A stretch of DNA of 64,000 nucleotides from UBA6016 sp041915365 (GTDB taxonomy: Bacteria; Campylobacterota; Campylobacteria; Campylobacterales; UBA6016), in contig JAYSBP010000008.1 of assembly GCA_041915365.1 (NCBI GenBank), positions 46,534-110,533 of the forward strand. The letters run 5' to 3'. Made by a program: the position numbers and the translations under genes. Positions 19,160-27,897 of the stretch are shown one piece after another; the first letter of the stretch is position 1; each line of letters starts with the position of its first letter. Below the pieces are notes generated by a model. The model searched no databases and was not told the origin of the DNA. It worked only from the letters and a program-made list of their open reading frames with translations.

Positions 19160-21121
19160 TTAGATTATTCCGTTTAGTTTCAAAAGCGCAGAAGTCTGTG
19201 CATCTCGTCCGGCAAATTCCCTGAAAATATCCCTCATATCCTCTCCGCCACCTTTTGCAAAAACACTCTCTCTTATTTTTTTACCTTTTTTATAATCAAG
19301 AGCTCCATTTTTGTCAGTAAAAGCAAAAAAAGCGTCGGCGCTTAGAACCTCGGCCCATTTGTAGCTATAGTATCCAGCCGCATAACCACCAGAAAATATG
19401 TGAGAAAATGAGTTTTTGAAGTTGTTATAGCTAGGTGGAAGCATTACCGCTATTTCACCTCTTACATCTTGCAGTATTTTTTCTGCCTCATCTTCGCTTG
19501 TGGCGTCTCTATGTGTTCGCATATCAAAAATCCCAAATTCAAGCTGGCGCAACATTCCAAGAGCGGATTGAAAGTTTCTAGCGGCTTTCAGCCTATCTAT
19601 GTCGTCGTCTGACAAAGGTTCGTTTGTTTTGTAGTGATATGCGAAAAGCTTTAGAACCTCTTTTTTATAGGCAAAATTTTCAAGAAACTGGGATGGAAAC
19701 TCAACGACATCCCACATAACACCGTTTACGCCTGATACTGAGGCTACGCTATTTTTTGCTAGCAGGTGGTGTAGGGCGTGACCCATTTCGTGATACAAGG
19801 TTTCAATGTCGTAGTGTCTTAGGAGTGCAGGTTCTTTTTTTGTAGCTTTCGCAAAGTTGCAAACGATAAAAGCTATAGGCAAATGTCTTTTCCCTTTTGC
19901 GTCAATATGGGCATTTGTCCAATTGTCCATCCAAGCGCCGCCTTTTTTGTCTTTGCGTGCAGATAGATCCATGTAGAGTCTGCCTATTGTTGCACCGTTT
20001 TCATATATATCGAAGGCAAGCGCACTTTTATCCCATAGTTTTGCTTTAACTTGGACAAACTCTATCCCAAACATATTTCGTAAAAATTCGAACATACCTT
20101 TCAGTACGGAGTTTAGTTCAAAGTATTTTTTGAAGTGCTCCTCATCTATTTCAAAAGCCTCTTTTCTGAGTTTTTCAGAAAAATACGCCGTATCATAGCT
20201 TTGCAAATCTGCCACGCCGTGTTTGGCGGCAAAGTTTTTCAAATCCTCTATCTCTTTTTCTCCGGCCGGTTTTGATTTCTCAGCTAAGGAGCCCAAAAAC
20301 TCAAGTACTTCGCTATGCGTTGAAGCCATTTTTGTTGCAAGTGAGTAGGAGGCAAATGAATCAAAGCCTAATATTTTTGCTTTCTCATCTCTAAGCGATA
20401 GAATTTTTGTTATTAGCTCTCCATTTTTTGTACCCCTTGTGACATACGCTTTATATAGCTCTTCACGTTTAGCTCTATCGGAACCATATGTCATAAATGC
20501 TGTAAAACTAGGCCCTTGGAGGGTGAATTTGTAGAGTGTTTTTCCATCTTTTTCAATTTTTGAGGCATTTTTTTCAAATTCAGGCATCTCATTTACCGCA
20601 TTCTCATCCACAACCATTTCAAAAGCATTAGTATCATCTAAGACGTTTTGGCTAAAGTCATTTTGATAATCGCTCAAAAGCTCGTTCATCTGAGCTATTC
20701 TTTTTTTCTTCTCATCGTCAAGCCCTACGCCTTCCAATTCAAAGTCTTTTATCTCTTGTATCAGCGCCGTTTTTTCTTCCGTGCTAAGCGTATCTTTTTG
20801 CGCTTCATATACCCCTTTGAGTGCGGCGTAAAGTTCCTCGTTTTGCGATAATTCAGTGCTATATTCGCTAAGTATCGGTAACAACTCTTTGACTATCTTT
20901 TGTGATTTTGGGCCATTTTTGACGCCGTTGAGATGAAAAATAGGCTGAGTATAAAACGATAGCTTTTCATCTAGTTCCAAAAGAGGCAAAACAAAATTGT
21001 TGAAGTTTTTATTCGGCTCCCTAAGTAGTTTTTTTATTTTATCTTTGTTTTTTTGTATCTGCTTTACGCTTTGCTCTTTGAGTGTTTTTAAATCATCTGG
21101 AAAATCTGGAAAATAGTTCAT
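19160..21121 (-). CDS. M3 family zinc metallopeptidase (oligopeptidase A-like)
   Basis: Cytosolic thimet-type oligopeptidase of 653 residues that degrades short peptides. The zinc site HEMGH is at H444-H448 (YHEMGHALHHLL), and the third ligand region follows in the segment GVMWDVVEFPSQFLENFAY. The C-terminal ENFAY and GGYAAGYYSYKWAEVLSADAF segments are typical of the OpdA/PrlC branch. Start ATG at 21121 has GAGG upstream. Product length is normal (E. coli OpdA is about 680). Confidence 0.92.
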   Translation of the reverse strand: MNYFPDFPDDLKTLKEQSVKQIQKNKDKIKKLLREPNKNFNNFVLPLLELDEKLSFYTQPIFHLNGVKNGPKSQKIVKELLPILSEYSTELSQNEELYAALKGVYEAQKDTLSTEEKTALIQEIKDFELEGVGLDDEKKKRIAQMNELLSDYQNDFSQNVLDDTNAFEMVVDENAVNEMPEFEKNASKIEKDGKTLYKFTLQGPSFTAFMTYGSDRAKREELYKAYVTRGTKNGELITKILSLRDEKAKILGFDSFASYSLATKMASTHSEVLEFLGSLAEKSKPAGEKEIEDLKNFAAKHGVADLQSYDTAYFSEKLRKEAFEIDEEHFKKYFELNSVLKGMFEFLRNMFGIEFVQVKAKLWDKSALAFDIYENGATIGRLYMDLSARKDKKGGAWMDNWTNAHIDAKGKRHLPIAFIVCNFAKATKKEPALLRHYDIETLYHEMGHALHHLLAKNSVASVSGVNGVMWDVVEFPSQFLENFAYKKEVLKLFAYHYKTNEPLSDDDIDRLKAARNFQSALGMLRQLEFGIFDMRTHRDATSEDEAEKILQDVRGEIAVMLPPSYNNFKNSFSHIFSGGYAAGYYSYKWAEVLSADAFFAFTDKNGALDYKKGKKIRESVFAKGGGEDMRDIFREFAGRDAQTSALLKLNGII

Positions 21122-21160
21122 TTGTTTGAAACCTCGTTTTATGGTTTTTAAAATAATTTT

Positions 21161-21658
21161 TTAAAGAGAGAGCACAAACTCTTCATAGCTCATCGCCGCA
21201 GAGCTTAGGGCGGAGTCTAAAAGCTTTAGGCTTTCACTCATTCCGCCACTTTTTTCGGCATTGCTCAACGCATCGTAGATTGGTGCTATTTTATTGATTG
21301 CCTCGCGAGACGGGATGCGCCTTACGGAGTAGTAGCCTATAATATTGCCCTTTAGGTCATAGCTAGGCGTCACGTTTGCAAATACCCAATAATAGCTACC
21401 GTCTTTTGCCATGTTTTTAACATACGCAAATATCTCTTTTTTTGCTTGCACCGTATCCCATAGAAGTTTGAAAACTATTTTTGGCATATCCGGATGTCTT
21501 ATTATGTTGTGGTTGGCACCTAGAAGTTCTTCTTCCGTATAGCCGCTCATTTTAATAAAAAGCTCATTGCCGTAGGTTATAATCCCTTTTGTATCGGTCT
21601 TTGATACTATGATTTCATTTTCGGCAAATGTTTTTTCCGTATTGTTAGGGGTAGGCAT
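21161..21658 (-). CDS. PAS-domain redox sensor, CetB/Aer-like
   Basis: 165 residues made of one PAS domain (about 10-125) and a short helical tail; no membrane helix. The segments FIKMSGYTEEELLGANHNIIRHPDMP, read in two parts, and KDGSYYWVFANVTPSYD match the FAD-binding PAS of Aer and of Campylobacter CetB, which sense redox state for energy taxis. In Campylobacter CetB signals through CetA; no cetA is seen here, so the partner must lie elsewhere. The ATG at 21658 is preceded by GGGAGA at good spacing, better than the TTG five codons upstream. Confidence 0.8.
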   Translation of the reverse strand: MPTPNNTEKTFAENEIIVSKTDTKGIITYGNELFIKMSGYTEEELLGANHNIIRHPDMPKIVFKLLWDTVQAKKEIFAYVKNMAKDGSYYWVFANVTPSYDLKGNIIGYYSVRRIPSREAINKIAPIYDALSNAEKSGGMSESLKLLDSALSSAAMSYEEFVLSL

Positions 21659-21679
21659 ATCTGTGTCTCCCAAAAAAAA

Positions 21680-23857
21680 TTAACTTAATATATCTCTATT
21701 TCCCTTGTTGTTTGCCTGCGATACGACTCCCATCGCCTCTAGCTGTTCGACTATTCTTGCTGCTCTGTTGTAGCCTATTTGGAGGCGTCTTTGGATATAG
21801 CTGATTGAGCTTTTGCGCTCCGTTAATACTATATTTTTGGCTTCGTCATATAGTTCATCCAACTCTCCGCCGTCATAGTCGCCGTTGCCACCGTCTCCTC
21901 TCGCCGCCGCCTCCATGAGAAAGCTCTCGTCATACTCCGGCATTCTTTGGCTTTTGAGAAACTCTACTACTTTTTCTATCTCGGCCTCAGAGCTCCAAGG
22001 GGCGTGTAGACGAACGACACCGCTGGTTCCAGGGGGAGTAAAGAGCATATCACCTCTGCCTAGTAGGCTCTCGGCACCCATTTGATCCAAGATGACTTTG
22101 GAATCTATTTTTTGGCCTACTTTGAAGCTCACCCTTGATGGTAGATTTGCCTTGATAAGCCCCGTTACTACGTCAACGCTAGGACGTTGGGTCGCCACAA
22201 TGAGGTGTATTCCCGATGCTCTTGCCATTTGCGCAAGTCTGGCGATACTTAGCTCAACCTCTTTGCCACTGGTCATCATAAGGTCTGCTAGCTCGTCTAT
22301 GATTATTACGATATACGGCAGTTTTACTTCACCGACGGATGGAGCTTTTTCATTGAAATTTTCGATATTTTTTGTTTTTGTTTTGCTCATGAGAAGGTAT
22401 CTGCGCTCCATCTCAAGTACCATATTTGCCAATGCGTTTATTGCCTGCTTTGGCTTTGTGATGACTGGGGTGAGCAGATGCGGGATACCATCGTACATTG
22501 AAAACTCTAGCATTTTTGGGTCTATCATAACAAGGCGCAGCTCGTCTGGAGAGTTTTTATATAATAGTGAAAGTATCATTGCGTTGATGCCGACAGATTT
22601 ACCGCTCCCCGTTGTTCCCGCTATTAGCAGGTGCGGTAGCTTTTTCAGGTCTGTTACAAAGGCGTTGCCTACTATATCCTTACCCATTATGAGAGTCAGT
22701 GGGGAGAGGGATTTTTTGAATATATCACTCTCGATAATATCCCTCATGTAGATGGTTTCTATCTCTTTATTTGGTATCTCTATTCCTACAACATCTTTGC
22801 CTGGAATAGGGGCTTGAATACGGATAGTTTGGGCTTTTAGCGCCATAGCAATGTCGTCTTGAAGCTGGGATATTCTAGAGACCTTGATATGTGCGGCAGG
22901 CTTGAATTCAAAGGTTGTTACTACCGGGCCTGCATAAGTACGTATTACATCCCCGTCTATCTTGAAGCGTCTCAGTTTCTCTATTAGCTCTTTGATTTTT
23001 TCGTCTATTTCGTCTTCATTTGCCTCGCTTTTTTTTGCCGCCCCTTTGGCAAAAAAGTCGCTGCTGGGTAGTTTCCATCCGTGTGATTTGCCGCCGCTAT
23101 CGCCGAGCTCTATCGCATCAAGAAGGGCTTTATTTTCCTCTAGTTCCGTAACTATTTCGACATCGCTTGAAGATGTTTTTTTGGCTCTTTTTGGTTTTTG
23201 CGGCTCCGGTTCGTTTTTTGTTTCTTCGCTGGCTTCCGCCGCTACATCTTGGGCTATTTTCGTTACGCTATCGGGTACAAAAGGAGCTGCATCATCCAGA
23301 GGCTCTTCTGATGTGATTTGTTTTTCCGTTTGCCTAGTCGGGACGGCTTTTTGTTCTGTTGTTTTATGTTTTTTTATAAGTGTAAACGATGGTTTAAAAC
23401 GCCTTAGAAAAATTACGAGCTTTTGAAAAAGCCTATCCACCCCTTCTTCTGCCATAAGGGCTAGGGCAAGGATAAAAGAGCAAGCCCAGACTATCCAAAA
23501 TCCACCTCTACCGATAACTGGAGTAACCCCATCCACAAGAGCGGTTCCTATTAGTCCTTGGTATTTTGTGGCCTCAAAAACTACCGATTGAAGCATTAAA
23601 AACAAAATAAAAAGCAATGATACGGCTGCGCTAAACGACGCTCTTTTGAAGTCGACTACTGGATTTTTATATAGTTTGTATGAGGCATAGATGAGCGCAA
23701 AAAGATAAACGTAGGCAAGCACTCCAAAAAGCCCTATATTCCTCGCCGCAAAAGAGGCTCCAAAGCTACCTACAAGGGCAGGGGAGCCTATGATAGTGGC
23801 GAATGCCAAAAAAGTAAGGAGCGCAAGCCCCGCCAAAAAAGCTATATCTCGTAAAAT
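21680..23857 (-). CDS. ftsK: FtsK/SpoIIIE DNA translocase
   Basis: Septum-anchored ATPase that pumps chromosomal DNA during division and helps XerCD resolution. N-terminal four-TM region (about 1-160), a short low-complexity linker, the ATPase motor with Walker A GTTGSGKS (about 414-421) and Walker B segment VIIIDELADLMMT, and a C-terminal gamma winged helix (SSISYIQRRLQIGYNRAARIVEQ). The first standard start is a TTG at 23836 with no good ribosome site. Seven codons upstream an in-frame ATT (23857) stands exactly seven bases from AAGGA and would add LRDIAF to the first TM helix, so I give that start as likely but unproven. Confidence 0.92.
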   Translation of the reverse strand: MLRDIAFLAGLALLTFLAFATIIGSPALVGSFGASFAARNIGLFGVLAYVYLFALIYASYKLYKNPVVDFKRASFSAAVSLLFILFLMLQSVVFEATKYQGLIGTALVDGVTPVIGRGGFWIVWACSFILALALMAEEGVDRLFQKLVIFLRRFKPSFTLIKKHKTTEQKAVPTRQTEKQITSEEPLDDAAPFVPDSVTKIAQDVAAEASEETKNEPEPQKPKRAKKTSSSDVEIVTELEENKALLDAIELGDSGGKSHGWKLPSSDFFAKGAAKKSEANEDEIDEKIKELIEKLRRFKIDGDVIRTYAGPVVTTFEFKPAAHIKVSRISQLQDDIAMALKAQTIRIQAPIPGKDVVGIEIPNKEIETIYMRDIIESDIFKKSLSPLTLIMGKDIVGNAFVTDLKKLPHLLIAGTTGSGKSVGINAMILSLLYKNSPDELRLVMIDPKMLEFSMYDGIPHLLTPVITKPKQAINALANMVLEMERRYLLMSKTKTKNIENFNEKAPSVGEVKLPYIVIIIDELADLMMTSGKEVELSIARLAQMARASGIHLIVATQRPSVDVVTGLIKANLPSRVSFKVGQKIDSKVILDQMGAESLLGRGDMLFTPPGTSGVVRLHAPWSSEAEIEKVVEFLKSQRMPEYDESFLMEAAARGDGGNGDYDGGELDELYDEAKNIVLTERKSSISYIQRRLQIGYNRAARIVEQLEAMGVVSQANNKGNRDILS

Positions 23858-23901
23858 AACGCAATCCTTAGGTGTTTTGTCTCCATTATAGCAAAACAGA
23901 C

Positions 23902-26697
23902 CTACAGATAGTTGACTAGGCTTAGACCGTTTATTTTGTTAACGGTAGCCAAAAGCGCTTGGTAATTTATGAAACGCTGATTAAACTCAAGGTATGCAGA
24001 GCCGACGTCGGTATCAAGTATCTCGCTACGCACCGTTTTGACGTTAATTCCAAGTGTCGTTGAGCGGTCTACGCTAAGTTGAAACGAGTTACTGACGGCT
24101 CCTATCTCCGTGTGTTTTCTAACCACATGGTCAAAAATATGATCTATTGCGGTAATCGCATTTTGTATACCTATGTTTCTTGGGTCTTCTCCGTCGTCGG
24201 TAGCCCTTGTTTTACCTGCAAGCACCGCATCTATGGCCGATTGCATCTGATCAAAAATGGATATGTGCGGATCGTCTATCGTCAGGGCGTTGTTTGAATT
24301 TAGGGTTAGTGTGCTCGTATTTATGGTGGCCGATGCGCCGTATCCGGTATCCGTATTTGTATCATACATAGTCAAATTCGCTTTTGTGGCGGAACTTGTT
24401 TTGTCCTCTATAGTTAGTTTGCCGGTGTCGTCTATGTATATATTTGCCCTTCTAGCCGCAGCTGTAACGGCGCTATTGTAGTCTGACATTTCTGCTGCAG
24501 TCGGTGCCGCCGGTGTTACGGTGGCAGGAAGCGTATCGCCGACTACCATACTCATTACGTCCATTAGCTGTCTATACGTTACCTGATCTCCCGGTGTCGT
24601 TACTTGCGGAGAGGCTGCGTTGAGTATATTGTAGGTATTGCCCGCAACGGTAAATGTTGACCCCGCAGCACCAAAATCTATCGTTACGGTTTGGTTTGTT
24701 CCGTTGATAGTTGTCATTTGCATCGTCATTTGGGTGCCGACAAGGGTTGTTACGCCGGAGGTCGATAGTAGTGTATCCGTCGGTTTTGCGTATTCGTTTG
24801 TCCCTTTAACCACCTGTGATACGTTTGAGCTTAGGATTGCCCCGTCTTTATTGAAATACACCTTGTCTGTTTCAGCGCCATTTACAGAGGCAAACGTATT
24901 TGCACCACCGCCATTTAATGTCATTGTAATAAGCTGAGATGAGTCTGTGTCGCTATTGTCAGGGTCGATGTTTTTATCTTTGACTATTATTTTACCGTTT
25001 GATAGTGAGGCCGCGAACTGATCTGGGCCAAATTCGGCGTCAAGGGCTGATTGTATTGAGTCTACCAAATCCCTCATTGTGCTACCTGCGCCAAGCGCAA
25101 AGGCGTGTGTTGTGCCGTTTAGCGTTATGCCGGTTGGGTTGCTCCCAAGCACATTTGATAGTAGTTCTTGTGGTTCGGCGTAGCTTCCAGTCTCTCTGTT
25201 TCTATACTCTACGTTGAAGTTGAAAGTGGAGTGATCCCATCTATCATTCCACGCCGTAGCATTTGTCATGGTTAGTGGCGCCATTCCGCTTCTGATAAAT
25301 TCCGATACCGTGACGCCACTCTCCGATAGGTCTGATATGTCAGTGATAAAATCAACCTCGTCGCCAGTGGCTACCGAACCAGTTACGGTTGAATTGAAGC
25401 TAATTGTATTTGCACCAGTTGCCGTTATCGTGAACACGCCTAGGTTGCCGATAGATACCTTGTCGCCTACGGCTAGATTTGTAGCTCCGCTGATGTGCAA
25501 ATTATCAAGACTGATTGTATTTGCTCCTGCCACTATGGCCGATGGAGCGGATACGTCTGTTGAAAGCACCTTCTTGATACTTACCTCTGTAGCTTCAGCC
25601 TTTGCCGATGACGGGAGTGGAGGGGTGAAGGTGATTTGCCCTGCGGCAGGCACGTCTACACCGGTTACTTTGATTTGTCCTATTCCCTCTACGTTTAGCT
25701 TGTCGCCTACGGCAAGGTTTGCTGTGCTTTTGAGCGTAAGAGTGGTAGAACCTGCGCTAAAACCAGCCGTTGCTTTTGTTTGCGCTACACTGTTGTCTGA
25801 GCCTACCATGTGAAATTGAAGCTTGGAGGAGCCCTCTTGTAGGTCTTTTACCTCTATTTGTCCGTAGTTGTTTATCGATACATCCACATTACCTTTATAG
25901 GCGTCTTCGATTTTGTCTAGCAAATCGCTTACTTTTGAGGTATTGCTAACGTCTATTCTTTGTTTAAAGCTAGTGCCGTCAGATTGTGTGCCAGTGATAT
26001 AAAACGAGCTTTTCTCTCCGTCTCCATTGTTGCCCGTCATATCCTGTATTGTGTCGTCGACTGTTATGTATCTATCAGTTGGAGGTTTGTCGTAGAGCAG
26101 CGTCATATTCTTTTTCGGTACATTCGTACTTACAACTCTGGAATAGTCGCTGTCTGAGCCTAGAAATAGGCTTTGCCCATCTATATTAAAAGGTAGCTGA
26201 ACGCCAGAGTTGATTAGTGATTTTACATCTTCCCCATTGCCTTTGTATGTTCCGGTAGCATCTATAGGTTTTTGAGTGAATGCGGAGCCGGAAAACAGGT
26301 ATTGTCCGTTGATAGAAGTGTTTGCAAGGTTCATAAGGTGTTGTCTTAGCCCCGTTAGCTCCTGCGCTATAGCTTGTCTATCCGTTGTACTGTTGGATTC
26401 ACTAGACGCTTTGATAAGTTTTGTTTTAAATTCCGTTAAAGTGGAGACCATTTGATTCATGGTGGTGTCGGAGTTTGCCGCAAATTGCCTCGCCATGTTT
26501 GCACCAAGGGCGTTTTGTCCGAGCGTATACTCCTCTTGGTCTAGCCTGAGCGTGTTTACAAAGACGTTTGTATCCTGATAGCCGTACTCTATCTTCGTAC
26601 CGCTATATATCTGTCTGTTTACGTCGTTTAGGTATTTGATGCTTCTCTCTTGATTTCTGGTGAAATCGTGATACATAGTGAATGTGCCGACCCTCAT
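23902..26697 (-). CDS. flgL: Flagellar hook-filament junction protein FlgL, enlarged
   Basis: 931 residues. The N-terminal helical part (MRVGTFTMYHDFTRNQERS, LNDVNRQIYSGTKI) and the C-terminal part (RSEILDTDVGSAYLEFNQRF, ending in VNKINGLSLVNYL) are the conserved D0/D1 regions that pack in the filament junction. Between about 150 and 800 lies a large Thr/Ser/Asp-rich insertion that should face outwards. E. coli FlgL has about 317 residues, while long FlgL is usual in Campylobacterota. The insertion contains a tandem pair of similar beta-rich units (residues about 315-375 and 390-450). ATG at 26697 has GGAGG upstream, and a sigma-54 promoter precedes it. Confidence 0.93.
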   Translation of the reverse strand: MRVGTFTMYHDFTRNQERSIKYLNDVNRQIYSGTKIEYGYQDTNVFVNTLRLDQEEYTLGQNALGANMARQFAANSDTTMNQMVSTLTEFKTKLIKASSESNSTTDRQAIAQELTGLRQHLMNLANTSINGQYLFSGSAFTQKPIDATGTYKGNGEDVKSLINSGVQLPFNIDGQSLFLGSDSDYSRVVSTNVPKKNMTLLYDKPPTDRYITVDDTIQDMTGNNGDGEKSSFYITGTQSDGTSFKQRIDVSNTSKVSDLLDKIEDAYKGNVDVSINNYGQIEVKDLQEGSSKLQFHMVGSDNSVAQTKATAGFSAGSTTLTLKSTANLAVGDKLNVEGIGQIKVTGVDVPAAGQITFTPPLPSSAKAEATEVSIKKVLSTDVSAPSAIVAGANTISLDNLHISGATNLAVGDKVSIGNLGVFTITATGANTISFNSTVTGSVATGDEVDFITDISDLSESGVTVSEFIRSGMAPLTMTNATAWNDRWDHSTFNFNVEYRNRETGSYAEPQELLSNVLGSNPTGITLNGTTHAFALGAGSTMRDLVDSIQSALDAEFGPDQFAASLSNGKIIVKDKNIDPDNSDTDSSQLITMTLNGGGANTFASVNGAETDKVYFNKDGAILSSNVSQVVKGTNEYAKPTDTLLSTSGVTTLVGTQMTMQMTTINGTNQTVTIDFGAAGSTFTVAGNTYNILNAASPQVTTPGDQVTYRQLMDVMSMVVGDTLPATVTPAAPTAAEMSDYNSAVTAAARRANIYIDDTGKLTIEDKTSSATKANLTMYDTNTDTGYGASATINTSTLTLNSNNALTIDDPHISIFDQMQSAIDAVLAGKTRATDDGEDPRNIGIQNAITAIDHIFDHVVRKHTEIGAVSNSFQLSVDRSTTLGINVKTVRSEILDTDVGSAYLEFNQRFINYQALLATVNKINGLSLVNYL

Positions 26698-26730
26698 TGG
26701 AGCCCTCCAAGAACTTATTTTGAGCTATAA

Positions 26731-26748
26731 AAGCAAATAAAGTTCCAA
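26731..26748 (-). promoter_or_regulatory. Sigma-54 (RpoN) promoter of flgL
   Basis: Read on the minus strand the site is TTGGAACTTTATTTGCTT: GG and GC are separated by exactly ten bases, as required for -24/-12 elements, and the GGAAC...TTGCT form is the one known from Campylobacter and Helicobacter class-2 flagellar genes. It lies about 35-50 bases before the flgL ATG. This implies control through FlgR/FlgS-type activation. Confidence 0.78.
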
Positions 26749-26789
26749 GCTGGCCGAATGCGCTTATTAAATTTTAAGGGTTGTCTTTG

Positions 26790-26795
26790 TAAAAT
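26790..26795 (+). promoter_or_regulatory. Candidate -10 box of tRNA-Leu
   Basis: TAAAAT preceded by a TTTG stretch, with TTGTCT 14 bases upstream as a poor -35; start point predicted near 26802, about 20 bases before the tRNA. It lies between the divergent flgL and the tRNA gene. Confidence 0.35.
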
Positions 26796-26822
26796 TCCCG
26801 CTCTTCAAAGCTACCTTCACAC

Positions 26823-26907
26823 GCCGAAGTGGTGGAACTGGTAGACGCGCTCGACTCAAAATCGAGTACCGCAAGGTGTGCCGGTTCGATTCCGGCCTTC
26901 GGCACCA
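26823..26907 (+). tRNA. tRNA-Leu (anticodon CAA)
   Basis: 85 bases including the encoded CCA. The acceptor stem pairs GCCGAAG (26823-26829) with CTTCGGC (26897-26903), followed by discriminator A and CCA. The anticodon stem CTCGA/TCGAG holds the loop CTCAAAA, giving anticodon CAA at 26857-26859, which reads UUG. A class II variable arm and a normal T arm (GGTTCGATTCC) are present. A protein frame running over it is spurious. Confidence 0.97.
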
Positions 26908-27004
26908 TTATACCTTCTAAGAAAATCCAATCAAAATACATAAAAATAGTTCACGCCTTTGTTTTATTGCAGCTTTTGGATAAGAGTGCTGGAAGTGAAT
27001 CTAG

Positions 27005-27038
27005 GAAAAAAGAGCGCCGATATTGGCGAGCTCTTTTT
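27005..27038. terminator. Bidirectional terminator of the sox operon and tRNA-Leu
   Basis: The structure AGAGC-GCC, loop GATATT, GGC-(GA)-GCTCT is flanked by A-run and T-run on opposite sides, so both strands give a stem followed by U residues. On the minus strand it ends the soxF-soxY-soxZ transcript, and the soxZ stop codon (27037-27039) lies inside the T-run side; on the plus strand it can end the tRNA transcript. Confidence 0.75.
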
Positions 27039-27372
27039 AGTGAGGCGTTATTTGGAGTGTTTTTTCCGCTTTTTCGCCGTTATTGTTTTCTATCTCGGCT
27101 TTTAGCGTGCCTGCGCCTGTGATTTTGTATGGAAATAAGAATTTTGGATTTTGGCTAGTGGATAGCCCTACTTCAAAAGAGGCTACTTCTTCGCCGTTGA
27201 ACGATATTTTCATTGTTTTGATGTAGTCTGCCGGCCTGATACTGCCGCTTGCTTTGTCCAATGTAATTCCGTTTTCCATAGGATGAATAGCAAAAAATTT
27301 CACTTTTACTATATCGCCGACCTTGTAGCCTTGGTTTTCTATGTCCAATTTTCCTCTAAGATTGAAAGCCAT
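27037..27372 (-). CDS. soxZ: Sulfur carrier complex subunit SoxZ
   Basis: 111 residues with an immunoglobulin-like beta fold; no export signal, as expected because SoxZ leaves the cell together with SoxY. Segments GDIVKVKFFAIHPMENG, FNGEEVASFEVGLSTSQNP and YKITGAGTLKAEIEDNN-like C-terminal strands fit the family. It forms the SoxYZ heterodimer that carries sulfur intermediates in the periplasm. Start ATG has GAGGAG upstream, nine bases after soxY. Confidence 0.93.
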   Translation of the reverse strand: MAFNLRGKLDIENQGYKVGDIVKVKFFAIHPMENGITLDKASGSIRPADYIKTMKISFNGEEVASFEVGLSTSQNPKFLFPYKITGAGTLKAEIENNNGEKAEKTLQITPH

Positions 27373-27381
27373 TTTTTCTCC

Positions 27382-27837
27382 TCAACCGCCGCAACCGGAA
27401 GCTTCTACTTTGATATTTTTTGTAATTTTAAAAATTACGCCTTTACTTGTTTCCGCCATAATTACGATGTCTTGTGGAAAACCAACCCTCATCTCTGTAT
27501 ACAGATAGGCCATTCCATTTTTTGGCGTGTAGCTGGCCGTTACGGCTTGCGAAAATTTATTTTTTGGCGCTAGGACGTATATCTTTGTTATATAGTCATT
27601 TTGCGTCATAGGATAATCAACCGTTATTTCTGCCGGAGCCTTCATTGCATTGGCCGGTTTTTCTTCCATAACAAGTTTTATTTTTCCCTCGCCAGACACA
27701 ACTTTTTTCCCGTTAGTGATTGAAGTGTATAGCTTTGCAAATTCATCTTCATCGGCTAAAAGTGGTGTAGTATACGGTAGTAGTAAAGCGGCAGCCGAAA
27801 AGGCTATACAGCTTTTGACAAAATCTCTTCGTTCCAT
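27382..27837 (-). CDS. soxY: Sulfur carrier protein SoxY
   Basis: 151 residues. The N-terminus has a twin-arginine type signal (MERRDFVKSC then a hydrophobic stretch to about 28). The C-terminus ends in ASGCGG: the swinging-arm cysteine to which thiosulfate-derived sulfur is bound. The usual ending is GGCGG, so the first glycine is serine here, a small change that leaves GCGG intact. Follows soxF by 60 bases and precedes soxZ by nine. Sure of identity; substrate route depends on which other Sox proteins the genome holds. Confidence 0.93.
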   Translation of the reverse strand: MERRDFVKSCIAFSAAALLLPYTTPLLADEDEFAKLYTSITNGKKVVSGEGKIKLVMEEKPANAMKAPAEITVDYPMTQNDYITKIYVLAPKNKFSQAVTASYTPKNGMAYLYTEMRVGFPQDIVIMAETSKGVIFKITKNIKVEASGCGG

Positions 27838-27897
27838 TGAATTCCTTTGCTGTGATTCGTTTGGTTTTTGGTGGAGGGGAGAAAGCCCCTCTTATTA

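Noticed and set aside
26829..27122. A 97-codon frame starting inside tRNA-Leu
   Set aside because: It reads through the tRNA gene and the terminator and ends inside antisense soxZ.
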